NCBI GenBank assembly: GCA_963971225.1
Contig: OZ020267.1
Coordinates: 117,855,891 to 117,919,890, forward strand
Reading direction: 5' to 3'
DNA: 64,000 bases
Source: Melieria omissa
Taxonomy: Eukaryota > Arthropoda > Insecta > Diptera > Ulidiidae
In this document: one piece after another, positions 48,894-60,588 of the stretch
Position numbering within the stretch: position 1 is the stretch's first letter
Layout: every line of letters begins with the position of its first letter
Position numbers and translations under genes: made by a program
The notes under the pieces: model-generated
Database searches by the model: none
Told to the model about the DNA's origin: nothing
Seen by the model: the letters and a program-made list of their open reading frames with translations, nothing else

Positions 48894-49343
48894 CTAAACT
48901 CTTCGTACACCTGGTTATTAAAAAAATATATATATATTTGTAAGAATTTTGAAAAAATGTCGATGAAGAGCTGTTTATTTAGCATTTAGTTTTAATACAA
49001 CAACAAAAACTAAAACATTTCATTAAATAGTTTAAAAGTTTTAAACCAAAAACAAAAAAGTCGCTTATTTACTTCTAATAAAGTCTTCGTGCACTTAAGC
49101 TATGCCTGTGCATTTGTCTTCGTACACTTACGAAATTAATTAACTATGAATTATGAAAACCTACAAAATGTTTTATTAATATTAAGTTGGATACCCCTTT
49201 ATTTTAATGACGGCCTTAAAGCGATCTGGCATCGACTTTACAAGTTTTTGTGTACATTCCTCCTGAAGAACCTGTTGCAGCTGAGGTTTTGACGAAAAAT
49301 GATCCTTATCTTTTTTTCAAGCACACTCCACATGTGCTCAATA
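48894..49343 (-). mobile_element. Tc1-like transposon 3' end, truncated
   Basis: The TIR CAGTGTACCACTAAACTCTT follows TA (48892-48893), and a related internal motif (CTTCGTACACTTACG) is near 49122. On -, 49343-49200 encodes IEHMWSVLEKKIRIIFRQNL, the end of a Tc1 DD34E transposase. It is cut at 49343 by the hAT piece. A second fragment of this family is at 54040-54278. Confidence 0.78.
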
Positions 49344-49490
49344 GTAGAGCTGGAAAACTATCGATAGTATCGATAGTTTTCATTTTCACTTCACTATCGA
49401 TGGTTTTCGTTACTATCGATACTATCGATTCGCTGCCATCTGTGTTTTCGATCAGGTCAATACCAATGTTAACGCTTTGGTAGAACCAAA
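49344..49490 (+). repeat. Truncated hAT element, ATCGAT-rich end
   Basis: TAGAGCTGGAAAACTATCGA matches the end of the element at 35593-36718, with the same run of TATCGATA motifs and TTCGCTGCCATCTGTGTTTT. It stops near 49490, where a CCACAG-family fragment starts. Confidence 0.7.
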
Positions 49491-49862
49491 GAATATGAAG
49501 TGTATAGAAGGCGCATCTGAGCTCAAAAATTCAAATTTTTGTTTGCGAGCTTCATAGAGCGGGGGGAAGCCACAAAAGGGAAAGAGTGGTGCCAGCAGGA
49601 GAGCAAGCGCTTCAGTTTACGCTCAACAAACACACATGAAGTGAAAGTACCACTTCTCCTGTGTAATTTGAGGCGTTGGTGGTTGTTTTGGTCACTCAAT
49701 AATTTTTTGTGCAAATTTCTCACAGCAACACCAGCCAGCGCAATGATCGTCGTTTCAACGACGCCATTGTTTGTTGTTGTTGTAGTTTTTATGTGTACAC
49801 AGCTCGAGAAAAATGTAAACAGCTCTTCTTTTGTTGTTTTTTAATTGTTTATGTTTTGCATC
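49491..49862 (+). repeat. CCACAG-family TIR element fragment
   Basis: GTATAGAAGGCGCATCTGAG resembles the subterminal region of 20348-21108 (GTATACAGAAGGCGCATCTG). The terminal CCACAG is missing. No coding. Confidence 0.5.
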
Positions 49863-49870
49863 GTTTGGAA

Positions 49871-50210
49871 CATGGTTCAACTAACAAGGTTGTAGCAAGC
49901 CACCGGCTGATCGTTTATCGCTTCTGTCAAAATCGTCGGTGTCAGCAGTGGTGCGGTGTTGCCGCATCGGTTGAAATGAAAATACCTGACTGAAAACAAC
50001 TGACCTGAGCACTTTTCCCGTTTTTTCAATAAATAAATAAATAAAATACAGCACCGTCTGGCAACAATCACTTTTGTCTGTTTTCAGTTTCTCCCTCTTT
50101 CGTCGGAAAATGACAGCTGAATTTGACAGTAGCGATAAACGATCCTACCAACAAAATACATGTGGTTTTTGGTGTTGCGGGGATGCTATTACCTTGTTTA
50201 TTGTGCCATG
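49871..50210. mobile_element. hAT-type MITE with exact 8-bp duplication
   Basis: The ends are CATGGTTCAACTAACAAGG and CCTTGTTTATTGTGCCATG; GTTTGGAA flanks it (49863-49870, 50211-50218). 340 bp. Its first part is shared with 31027-31101. Confidence 0.88.
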
Positions 50211-50304
50211 GTTTGGAACTTCCTTTTTTTTATTTACTGTCACAGCATTCACCAGGAAATCCGAAGGAGCAAATAGGTAGCAAATGTCTGTAACCGATTG
50301 ACAA

Positions 50305-52637
50305 CACAGCGCAACAAAAAAACACTTTTTTTCTGTTGCATGGAGTTTTTCTACTGTTTCTTACTAATTTGGGTGCGCTGATTCCGAATCTACCCTCCGA
50401 TTTTTTCTAGCAGCTCTAGTTTGTGAGATATAGGTACCCTGTCATTTTTTCAGTTTTTCCTCTACTTTTTCCATATTTTCGATCGTAGTTTCTAAACCAA
50501 AAAACCGATTGACATGATTTTCACCTTATCGCATTAACAACACCGCACGGCTTCTTTTCCGATGCAACTTATTTTTATAAGTTTTAAAATGCCGCGGTAA
50601 TTGGACCTCAAAGTTGGAAAAAATTGAATTTTAAGGCGTTTTCTTTGATGGTCAAAATCATACACATTTTTTGTAAAACCATTAACGAGTTAGGTGTATA
50701 ACGAAAGTCGACACATCAAGCAATACAACACAGCTAAATTATTTGGCGGAATACACATTCGCATCGAAATAACAGGAAAAATGTACCATCGCGATTTTCA
50801 TCACTTTTCATACTTTTTCCTTAAAAAATTAGGGGCCTGAAAATATGCAAAGTTTTTAATGTTTTTTTGTTTCGAGAAATTCAAAATATTTTTGTTTTTG
50901 CTTGTATTCCAAACTATAAATGGAACATATAAAAGAGCATATTTTGAGGCTCCTAATTTTTTAAGGAAAAAGTAAGAAAAGAGATGAAAATCGCTATACT
51001 ACAGTTTTGTTATTATTTCGATACGAATGTGTATTCCGCCAAATAATTTGGCTGTGTTGTATAGCTTGATGTTTCTTCCTAAGATATTCATATACTTCGA
51101 AACCTGATTTATGAAACATCTGTGCATTTTTCGCCATCAGAAAAAACGCCTTGAAATTCAAAATTTTCTTACTTTGAAACTTTATTACAACGCCAATTTA
51201 GAACGCATAAAATTTATTAATGTCAGGAAAGTTGGCGTGAAATGTTGTAAGTGCAACGATATAAAAATCATGTCGATAGGATTACACAGCGCAACAAAAA
51301 AACACTTTTTTTCTGTTGCATGGAGTTTTTCTACTGTTTCTTACTAATTTGGGTGCGCTGATTTCGAATCTACCCTCCGATTTTTTCTGGCAGCTCTAGT
51401 TTGTGAGATATAGGTACCCTGTCATTTTTTCAGTTTTTCCTCTACTTTTTCCATATTTTCGATCGTAGTTTCTAAACCAAAAAACCGATTCACATGATTT
51501 TCACCTTATCGCATTAACAACACCGCACGGCTTCTTTTCCGATGCAACTTATTTTTATAAAGGTTAAAATGCCGCGGTAATTGGACCTCAAAGTTGGAAA
51601 AAATTTAATTTTAAGGCGTTTTCTTTGATGGTCAAAAGCATACACATTTTTTGTAAAACAATTAACGAGTTAGGTGTATAACGAAAGTCGACACATCAAG
51701 CAATACAACACAGCTACATTATTTGGCGGAATACATATTCGCATCGAAATAACAGGAAAAATGTACCATCGCGATTTTCATCACTTTTCATACTTTTTCC
51801 TTAAAAAATTAGGGGCCTGAAAATATGCAAAGTTTTTAATTTTTTTTTGTTTCGAAAAATTCAAAATATTTTTGTTTTTGCTTGTATTCCAAACTATAAA
51901 TGGAACATAAAAAAGAGCATATTTTGAGGCTCCTAATTTTTTAAGGAAAAAGTATGAAAAGAGATGAAAATCGCTATGGTAAAGTTTTGTTATTATTTCG
52001 ACGCGAATGTGTATTCCGATAAATAATTTGGCTGTTTTGTATTGCTTGATGTTTCTTCTTAAGATATTCATATACTTCGAAACTTGATTTATGAAACATC
52101 TGTACAATTTTCGCCATCAGAAAAAACGCCTTGAAATTCAATATTTTCTTACTTTGAAACCTTATTATCACGCCCATTTAGAACGCATAAAATTGATTAA
52201 TGTCAGGAAAGATGGCGTGAAATGTTGTAAGTGCAACGATATAAAAATAATGTCGATAGGATTATTGGTTCAGAAATAATAGTCGAAAACGAGAAAAAAG
52301 CCGAGGAAAATTCAAAAAAGTGACACGCCCATTTTTTGCAAAAACTAGAGCTGTTACATAAAAACGGAGTATGGTTTTGAAAACAGCGTGGAAAAACGAT
52401 TCAGATTCATGTGAAAAACTCCATGCAACAGACATGCTGTTGTGCAGTGTTATTGGTTCAGAAATAACAGTCGAAAACGAGAAAAAAGCCGAGGAAAATT
52501 CGAAAAAGTGACACGCCCATTTTTTGCAAAAACTAGAGCTGTTACAGAAAAACGGAGTATGGTTTTGAAAACAGCGTGGAAAAACGATTCAGATTCATGT
52601 AAAAAACTCCATGCAACAGACATGCTGTTGTGCAGTG
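50305..52637. repeat. Tandem array of the palindromic element
   Basis: Unit 1 (50305-51284) lacks its right end. Unit 2 (51285-52449) is complete, with CACAGCGCAACAAAAAAAC on the left and GTTGTGCAGTG on the right. Unit 3 is only the last ~188 bp (52450-52637), duplicating 52262-52449. Each unit is the reverse complement of the family copy at 27667-28827, and joins carry TTA. Unequal exchange or repeated insertion could explain it. Non-coding. Confidence 0.8.
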
Positions 52638-53216
52638 TAATTTTTATGGAAAATGTTTCACTTAGCGCAGTGAAAAGGTTATCATTTCTTAGTTTTTGGA
52701 AACATATGCCACAATTATTATCTATGTTAATTTTTACTCGATTGTCGAAGTTTTTATCTACAAAATAATTTGTTGTAATAATTGTTGTAATTACTGCTGA
52801 AATAAAATAATAAAAAGACAGTTTCGTCTGTCTCAGCATGTAGTAGGTTTTGATTCATAGAATCCTGTGTATCTTCGAAATTAGTTGTTACACTTGACCG
52901 AGTACTACTTGAATTTTGTCCCAAAATTGCAAAAGTATTTTCTAGTTTATCTTGGTTGAAAAACTTGTTTGTTATAAAACATTTATGTGGGTTATTGCTT
53001 AATTTTATCAGTAATTAAAAAACAGATTTTAGTTCTAAAAATAAAACTTAAATCATCCATACATTTAACATCTTTCAAATAATTAAAAAAATCTTTATAA
53101 ATTTGTACGACTCATTATTTAATTGTAAAGCCGATCTAAAGCAATTATCCGATTGCCCTATTCATGCAATCAAATATTAGGTCTACTTTTTTGATAAGTT
53201 CTTTAGGAACTTTGTT
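52638..53216. other. No recognised feature
   Basis: AT-rich; no coding exon or bounded element seen. Confidence 0.35.
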
Positions 53217-53670
53217 TGTAGCGACCATATAAGTCGTCATGACAACCATATTTTATTTTCTTTTCTATGATTTTGCGCACACTACAGTCTGCAATAAGTT
53301 CAGGAGCAATATGTGACGCCGTGTAGGCTTGTAGAAGAAGAACAAAAGCCAGCCAGAAATCAGAAATCGTTTTACAATTTCAGCTTTTCGCCAGCGCAAC
53401 AACAACAACAACAGCGTTCGTCTTCACCTTGCAATCATTTCACGCCACAACCAGCGATTCAATCGCTGCCACAACAATGTGCTAACGCACACTCGCTGCT
53501 GTGAGCGCAACCAAAGAGCGCAACACATAAAACTACGTTCTCGCTTGTAAAGCAACGCTCTCACCACATACGTGATCTGTGCGACCAGAGCGCGGGTTCC
53601 AATGTTAGAACCCGCCATACAAAATTTTTGCTTGTATGACATGCGCATTCTGTATGTTTATTTTCTTTGC
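53217..53670 (+). repeat. Interspersed repeat, relative of 13275-13700
   Basis: Starts GTAGCGACCATATAAGTCGT and ends near CATGCGCATTCTGTATGTTT, the latter resembling the subterminal part of the CCACAG family. It includes a CAA-repeat tract at about 53399. Probably a non-autonomous DNA transposon lacking its right tip. Confidence 0.55.
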
Positions 53671-53674
53671 TAAG

Positions 53675-53957
53675 GCCTAGCTAAGGCGCAGCCACCCGTG
53701 TTGTGCGTATGAATTTTGTACGCGGGTGGAAGGGACCTACAGTTTTATGCCGGTTCCGAACGGCAGGTTGGGAGCATTTTCATAAGCAATTTTACTCTCA
53801 GAGGTTTGCCATTTCCAGCTGAGAGGACAGCCACCGAAAGAGAAAACGAGTTTCCCGTTATTTTTTTTAGGTGTTACTACATGCAGTATTCGATCTTGCG
53901 TCGCTCTGCATGCGACTCGTTGGACCGCGCACTAACCAACTGAGCCACGGCGGCTGC
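53675..53957 (-). repeat. tRNA-derived SINE, family 2
   Basis: On -, starts GGCAGCCGCCGTGGCTCAGT with box A-like TGGCTCAGTTGGTTAGTGCG and ends at CACGGGTGGCTGCGCC. It is the best preserved member of the family here. Box B is weak (AGATCGAATAC). Confidence 0.82.
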
Positions 53958-54039
53958 CGTTTTTTGATAGTTGCTTGCCGCTAATGCTCCAATTTGGGTT
54001 TCACAGAAAGAAAAGTTTTCAATAAATTATTATTATGGG

Positions 54040-54278
54040 CAAAAGGACAGACATAGCTTAAGTGTACGAAGACTTTATTGGAAGTAAATAAGCGACGTTT
54101 TTTTGTTTTTACTTTAAAACTATTTAATGAAATCTTTTAGTTTTTGTTGTTGTATTAAAAATAAATGCTAAATAAATAGATCTTCATCGACACTTTTTCA
54201 AAATTCCTACAAATATTTAGTTTTTTTTAATAATTAGCTCTGAACCAGGTGTTGTACGAAGACTTTAGTGGTACACTG
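54040..54278 (+). repeat. Tc1-like element 3' end
   Basis: Ends CTTTAGTGGTACACTG before TA (54279-54280) and includes AGTGTACGAAGACTTTATTG internally, matching 48894-49130 inverted. No transposase is retained. Confidence 0.7.
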
Positions 54279-55424
54279 TATATGGTAGAAAAAAATGGGA
54301 TCACTTGATGACACTTTGGAAAGACTTTAGAAAGGCGACTTTTTACAATTTTTGCAGCGGCAACACTGTCTCTATGTGCTCTTGTGTTGATTTTTTTGGT
54401 GGTTGATTAATCAGTAGCGCACATGGGACGCGAACTTTTGGGGATTCAAACCCCTCAAATACTAGAATTAGTAGTGAAATATCCCTCCAAAATGAAGTTC
54501 TGCCTGCGCCACTGACTTCAACGCATGTGAAGTGAGCGCACACAATTTTGCTTTTGCTTGGCAGCGATCGAAGCCGTTGGCGAATTCATACTAGGTGCCC
54601 TCGTTGCATGAGGCGAATTGATTTTTTTTTGGTAGAAAAGGTCTAGATCAGGGGTGCCCAAAATCTTCTTATGGAAGAGCAAACACCAATACATGTAAAG
54701 TTGCCCAAAAAAATGCAAACAAAAAAATTGAATTCAGTATGTACACCGAAAAAAAATTTTCATTTTATGTAATGTTATTTAAAAAATTATTATAATCTTC
54801 CTTCTTCCATGATCCTTCTAATAAATTAATAATATTAATAAAATAAATTTAAAACCCTCCGCTATCTTATCAGCAACGCAACCTGCATGACATGTCTTAA
54901 AATGCCCGTGAATTAGTTGAAAGCATATTGTGCATTGCGCTTCACCCTTAAAATTATAACTGGAAAAAATATAATGTTCCCATTTCTCATTGCAATTCGC
55001 GTTCATTTTGCATGCTTCGAAATTATAAATTAAAAACAAACACCGATTTTTTTCTAATGCTTCTCAATCGACAGCCGACACGTTTTGAAGCAAATTCATT
55101 CGCTAGACAACAACAAAACCTACGTTGAAGCAAAGAATATACAATTCCATACTTTCTGGTTGAAGATAACCCTACAAGAACTGCCTAACCGAAACTCCAA
55201 TACATTCATAACAGTTTTTAAATTTACCAATACATTTGCATGAAATTTGGCCCATGTGAGACAAAATATCGCTGCAATTTGTCTTTCACTTAAACTGAAA
55301 CAAACCATTTGACAACCATAGAAACATTAATTGCTCATACACGCATGTGTAAGAATGAGACAACAAGAGAAGGAACTGCTGACAAGAACTCGAATCGGAG
55401 TTAATATAAATGATTAAGAGCCGT

Positions 55425-55530
55425 CGGCCGCCATAGCTACGTAGCTCAGCTGGCTAACGCGTGCGGCCGCGAGTCAAACGACGCGCGAGCCCATGTTCAA
55501 ATACTCCGTTGCTTCAAACGCCGAAAAAAA
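55425..55530 (+). repeat. SINE family 2 head fragment
   Basis: GTAGCTCAGCTGGCTAACGC with the following GGCCGCGAGTCAAACGACGC matches the tRNA-like head of family 2; the body is missing. Confidence 0.65.
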
Positions 55531-56063
55531 AGAAAAACAGAAAAGAAGGTAAGAATTCGAATTGAAATTTAATTTAAATAATATTTGAATATTTAAATAA
55601 TTCTGCACTTTCAGTAACTTCAATATTGGGACATAGCGCAGGTACCGAATCGCAAGACCAAGGAGCTGATGCCAATGATGCCGACAATATGGAGTTGAGC
55701 TAAGCATCGCCTTCGATTGCGACAATATGTGGGATCATCCAGCAGAGGACCGCAAATTATTTTTTTTTAAAATTCAATTTTTTTTTAATATTATTTCATT
55801 TAAATTAATTTTAAATAAATTCAGGCAGAAGTAAAAGCAAACGGGTTTTCCAAAATGTTTCAATAAAAACCTACATTTTTTCAATATATATTGAGTATTG
55901 GTCATGAATGACCGATTTATACATCATATTGTGACCGATATTTTCATCAGCATTTCAGTCAGACATTTCGGCACATGACCAGTTGACCGGTCAAAAAAAA
56001 AATGGAATTTGGACTGACATTCCCATTAGGAGTAGCTGAGATAGCGGTCTTCTTCTTCTTGAC

Positions 56064-56230
56064 GATTACGAGACTAAGGCCTGGCTACCCGCTAACAACC
56101 GTGTTTTTTCAAAAAAAAAATTGACAAAAAAGTTGTTTTTCTTTTTTTCGGTGTTGACGCAACCGAGTATAGAACTCGCGGAGTCTTGACTCGCCCAACG
56201 CGCTAGCCAGCTGAGCTACGGCGGCTGCCG
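56064..56230 (-). repeat. SINE family 2, internally deleted
   Basis: On -, GGCAGCCGCCGTAGCTCAGC and TAGCCAGGCCTTAGTCTCGT are the two family ends with most of the body missing. Confidence 0.7.
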
Positions 56231-56527
56231 CGGCGGCGGCGGTAAGATAGCTATACAAAACAAAATATTTGGAGGTTGGAATACGTATGCGTTAGAGCAG
56301 AGCAAAAACACTTTTCTTAATATGCAAAAGGTGTGTGTTAGAGTGAAACAGAAAATCACACGTATACAAAAGTTTCTATCATTTTTGTTAACTCGCCTGT
56401 AGAAAAATGATAGAAATTTTGTTCCGAGTGCTGACTATCAGGCCTGACTATCAAATGACCGGTCATATGACCGAAAGTGTTCTTGTAGGGAACTGTCGCC
56501 AATGCGTGCGGATTGCTGTGTGTGTAT

Positions 56528-56750
56528 ACTACACCTTTCCAAGTTCGATTTCAGAAAGCGTAAAAACAATTTCAGAAAGCGTAAAAGCAATTCCAGAAAC
56601 CGTAAAAGCGATTTCAGAAAGCGTAAATTCAATTTCAGAAAAAGAAATTTAATTTCATAAAGCGTAACGCAATTTCAGAAAGCGTAAATTCAATTTCAAT
56701 TTTCTGAAATTGCTTTTACACTTTCTGAAATCGAACTTGAAAAGGTGTAA
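56528..56750. repeat. Small inverted repeat with ~20-bp tandem array
   Basis: CCTTTCCAAGTTCGATTTCA at the left and TGAAATCGAACTTGAAAAGG at the right are inverted. Between them ATTTCAGAAAGCGTAAAAGC is repeated about seven times with changes, and once inverted. A MITE with an expanded subterminal repeat is inferred; it is not a CRISPR array, since the units have no spacers. Confidence 0.75.
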
Positions 56751-56999
56751 AATGCTCAGCCTATGCTGAAGATCATTTACAAAAACAAATGAGGAATTAG
56801 ATTCCTCAGCCTATGAGAGAGCATAGGGCATGGGCACCTCTGGTCTAGATTGTCAAAATGCCTGTGTAAAACTTTGACAGTTTAAAAATGAAAAAAGCAA
56901 GCTCTGTTCTGATTGGCTGATTTTGACAATCTAAACCCAAAAAACAAATACATTGAAATTTTGTTGCTGTCTTTACGCTATCACCTGGTATGAATTCGC

Positions 57000-57580
57000 C
57001 TTGGCTTTGTGTGAGCAAAACAGAGAGCGTTAATATTATTACGCTCTTACGGTACCGACGCTTGCATGCTCTCGATAATGAAAATATTGCAAATTCGAGA
57101 TCGCCGTATGCCACTCGGTTGTATGGACGTAAGACATTTTTTTGTTTTATTGTCTTTGCTCGAGTGACTTGCCACTGGGATTTTTAAATACTCTAGAAAT
57201 TTAAATATATCAAAGTACCATAGGCTGGTGACATAAATGTCATCGGACCCAGCGCCAGATTTTTCACTTTGGTGAATTTTTTTCAGCTCACGTCGATAAC
57301 ATGTCCACATATTGGCTATTTTCTTCTTCACGCCCTCTGTACTACCATTGGGATCAATTTTTTTATAGGTTGTCAAAAATTTTTCATATGCGGTATGACG
57401 AATTTAATTTTTGTATTTTCCACTTTTGCTGCTTGCAAACGCACAAAAGCTAAAACACAAATGAAAGCAGAAAGTTGCACAAAATTGTACAACATGCCCA
57501 TACACCTTGCGACCGCTCACTCAAAACAATCAAAATATTTTGATTTTGAACGTTTTTTATGTTTTTCATTCTAAAAATTA
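57000..57580 (-). pseudogene. MADF-domain fragment of a Harbinger-like element
   Basis: On -, 57376-57047 is open for 109 codons: TYKKIDPNGSTEGVKKKIAN, MWTCYRRELKKIHQSEKSGA, DDIYVTSLWYFDIFKFLEYL. This is the middle and end of a MADF domain. 57580-57380 carries the flank shared with 14440-14640, with the first helix deleted. MADF proteins bind DNA, and in PIF/Harbinger elements assist transposition. Truncated, so likely inactive. Confidence 0.72.
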
Positions 57581-57645
57581 AATCATCGGTAACGTTAATA
57601 AAAAAAATCATAAAACAACGTTAAAAAAATATTCTCAAAATAATA

Positions 57646-58862
57646 GGGGAACAGGTTCAGTTGTGGGCACCTTTTTGTTTTTGACTCATAACTTTTTACC
57701 AAGTTCTTCTTAATCGGACATATGGACATCTATGGAAAGCTAGAAACCTTAGCTAACAAGTAATGACAAAAGTAAATCGATTCCGTCAAATAGAAAAGTT
57801 TTTTTTTTAATTTTGTAAAGTAGTCATTTTTAACAAAAATTTTTTTTTGGTTCGGTTGTGGGCACCCCTGGAAAATCTGGTGGAAACGGGGAAATATTAA
57901 GAAAAACCAACACGAATATAGAAAAACATTAAGTTTTAATTATTTGAAGCACAATGCACGCATGTGAAGTAGCTGGTACGCATGTCGGCACATTTTAGAT
58001 GGACGGGCATTTCAAAATGTAAGTGACCAAGTCATTCTCCTGGGCTGTCAAGAAGACCTAAAGTAAAATGAAATTCAACCTAATTAATCAACACTCTTCA
58101 AGTGCTGTGACGTGAAGAAGGTGGAAAACACCAGTTAACCTGATTCGATAACATCCACGAAAAGAAGAAAAAGAAGAAAACACCACCGTCGACAGCTTTG
58201 ATGTTTCCGAAATTTTCTTCCACCTTCTTTTTGTAGCGTTGGAAAGTGGTTCGGGAAATCGCATACGCTGCGGCAGTCGATTTTGTGGTTAGCTTATCTG
58301 CAGAACAATGTTAAATTACATCCAGCACATTAAAAAAGATATCGGAGGATTTTTTTTATTTACCCTTGGAAGATAACTAAAACAACCAAAAAATGCGTTA
58401 GAAGACCATTTTCGATGAAATAACTTACCAAAACTTACCAAATCACTAAAAGACGGGTGCCCACAACCGAACTAATTGCAACCGAATTTGGCAGCCATTT
58501 TGAGAAGTAGTGAAAAATTTGTCCGGGGTAAACATATTGGTTGTAATCAATATTGGATCACAAAGTATAATAAATTTACTAAATAAAAATGCATTTTACT
58601 CGCCTTCTCGATGGATTCACTTCGATTTATGACACCATTTAAAATGTTTAACAAAATTTGTGTCTTATTTTTTAAGCACAGAAAGATATATATGGTCCCA
58701 GCACAAAGCAGGCGTGTCTGTTCGACTCAGTATTTGGCACAAAAAGATCGTGGTTCCATAATGAACAAATGGCCTTAGTCAAAAACACCCAGCCTGCTTT
58801 CTATCAAAAGATACGAAGGGGTGCCCACAACCGAACTATGCCCACAACCGAACCTTTTACCC
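57646..58862 (-). mobile_element. pogo-like transposon with N-terminal Psq-type HTH
   Basis: The ends GGGGAACAGGTTC and GAACCTTTTACCC are inverted next to TA. The motif GGTTGTGGGCACC (or its complement) occurs about five times, mainly near the ends. On -, 58297-58206 encodes LTTKSTAAAYAISRTTFQRY, a Psq/pogo helix-turn-helix. The DDE part is absent. It is inserted in an older repeat, since GGTAACGTTAATAAA and GGTAACGTAAATAAA flank it. Confidence 0.75.
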
Positions 58863-59799
58863 TACTTATCGGTAACGTAAATAAAAAGCCACAAATAAAA
58901 GTTATGAAGCAACGTAAACAAAAAAATTTCAAAATGGTAACTATTGAGAACGAAAAAAAAAATGTGTTTCTCATAACAGTTTTTACGCAACGTAAAACTT
59001 GCTTGTCGCAAATAATAATTATAATCAACAAATAAAATTTATGTTGTACTGTAATAGTTACATTGAAATAATTTTTTTTAAAAAACTTATGATAGTTAAG
59101 TCCCTGTTTGAAATCCATTAATCACTAAAATTGCATTTACGTCTTTGAATTTTTTTAGGTAATCCACTCATTTTGCTCTTTAAATTTAAATTATAACGTT
59201 TGTATCCGCACGAAGAAAACGATCAAAACAACAAAAGGAAATCACACCTGATTCAAAAGTGTTACCAATTATTATATAGCACAGCTGAATGCAGAGCGTT
59301 GCCATATTGTTTAGTACATGTATGTTATGAACATTACGCGAACATCGCATTAATATTAATCATAGATTTTTGAGTAAAACGGAAACAGTAAATGAAACAA
59401 TTTCTCATTTCTTCATATTAATAAATACTTTCTTGGCAAGTTTATGTACGACCGGACATTTTTGTGTCCGGTTCTACTTTGCAACCGCACACGAACAAAG
59501 TTTTCGAAAACCCTGGGATGCCATCTAACGCCGCTTAGGAACGTCGCCTACCGCTCGCAGCGCCACTTGTTGTGTATGGAGGTAACCGCAGAATGGTTGG
59601 GGACCTCGCTAGATCAATTTGGTGCGCTGTTTTCATCATTGTCCGCTTCCCCTGGCAGACGTTGCTAATACACAGTGTAGCTGTAAATGCTTAATACAGC
59701 CGCACCGTACATAATTGCGCGTAAAATTGCGTGGTAGTGAGTGGGATAGGTGTAACTTGGGTTGGGAATCATTGAACTTGGGTAAGTTGCAAGCTTTTT
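58863..59799. other. No recognised gene
   Basis: Old AT-rich repeat next to the pogo-like element, then a GC-richer stretch at 59450-59660 with CCGGACATTTTTGTGTCCGG (hairpin). No coding family identified. Confidence 0.35.
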
Positions 59800-59870
59800 A
59801 GGAGAATTTAGAAAACAGGAGGGAGTTGAACCCACGACCTCTGGGATGACAGGCTAGTGCACTCCGAATT
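59800..59870 (-). repeat. tRNA-like SINE head fragment, third type
   Basis: On -, GAGTGCACTAGCCTGTCATC followed by GTCGTGGGTTCAACTCCC resembles a tRNA with a box B-like GGTTCAACTCC. It differs from families 1 and 2. No complete tRNA fold was verified. Confidence 0.5.
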
Positions 59871-59946
59871 TCAAAAAGTCCCTTCTTAACGAATGTTAAT
59901 TTTTCAAGATTTACCTACAGTTCAAATTGTAGCTTCAGCGGTTTAA

Positions 59947-60588
59947 CCCATTTTTTACCGCCGTGTCTTTAAAGACACGGCAACTTTGAAAAATTCTGAA
60001 AATTACAGTTTCTAACGCATATTAAATATTTTTACATAATCGGAAAGCTACATTCGTTGGCTTTAAAACTGCGAACAACTATTTTCGAATTTTAGGGTTT
60101 CACTCAGTGTAAAACTGGTATAAACAGAACCACATTTTTTAAGAGTTTTAAAAAATTTTTTGTTTAAATACAAAATGAATTTTGTTTTTAAATAAAATAC
60201 CCAATACTGCTTACCAAAAGAACAAAGTTGGCATACAAATTATGAAACTTTCAGTTTTCTAAAGTTTTAAGCGTGTTCTAACTTGAAATATTTTGGGTAG
60301 TCCTTAAAAACACGGGAATCGCATTATATTCAACTTTTTCCTTGGTTGCAACTACTTTCGATGCGTAGTTAAAAAGAAACCGTAACTTAAACTTGAAAAA
60401 TGTGGAATTTTCCGAATTTGGCTAACGTATTTTGCCAGCGTATCTTTAAATTCACATCTGCTACAGCCCAAAAAAAAAATTTTTTTAATTTTTTTAAAAG
60501 CAGAAATGGCATACGGAGGCTCTAAATAGGCTGTATTATGAAAATTTTCAAAATCGGTCCACGGGATCTAGGGGCGCTAAAAAATGGG
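59947..60588. mobile_element. TTAA-flanked MITE, piggyBac-type
   Basis: Inverted ends CCCATTTTTTACCGCC and GGGGCGCTAAAAAATGGG, each adjoining TTAA (59943-59946, 60589-60592). Just inside the left end is a perfect 20-bp palindrome, CCGTGTCTTTAAAGACACGG. It is inserted in a copy of the tandem-structured repeat (CTTCAGCGGTTTAA...TTAAACTGGCTGAAAGC). Non-coding. Confidence 0.78.

Larger units (their letters stand above)
54649..56842. mobile_element. hAT element with exact 8-bp duplication, containing SINEs
   Basis: CAGGGGTGCCCA at 54649 and TGGGCACCTCTG ending 56842 are inverted hAT-type termini; GTCTAGAT flanks it (54641-54648, 56843-56850). No transposase ORF was recognised in 2.2 kb. It contains two SINE copies (55425-55530, 56064-56230) and a small hairpin repeat (56528-56750). 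Confidence 0.82.
54578..57003. mobile_element. Outer MITE split by a hAT element
   Basis: GGCGAATTCATACTAGGTG at 54581 and the inverted CACCTGGTATGAATTCGCC ending about 57001 are terminal repeats of one small element. Its two halves are separated by the hAT at 54649-56842. The fragment at 40369 belongs to the same family. Confidence 0.65.

Noticed and set aside
56540..56720. CRISPR-like short repeat array
   Set aside because: Units are contiguous ~20-mers without unique spacers, in a eukaryotic repeat with inverted ends.
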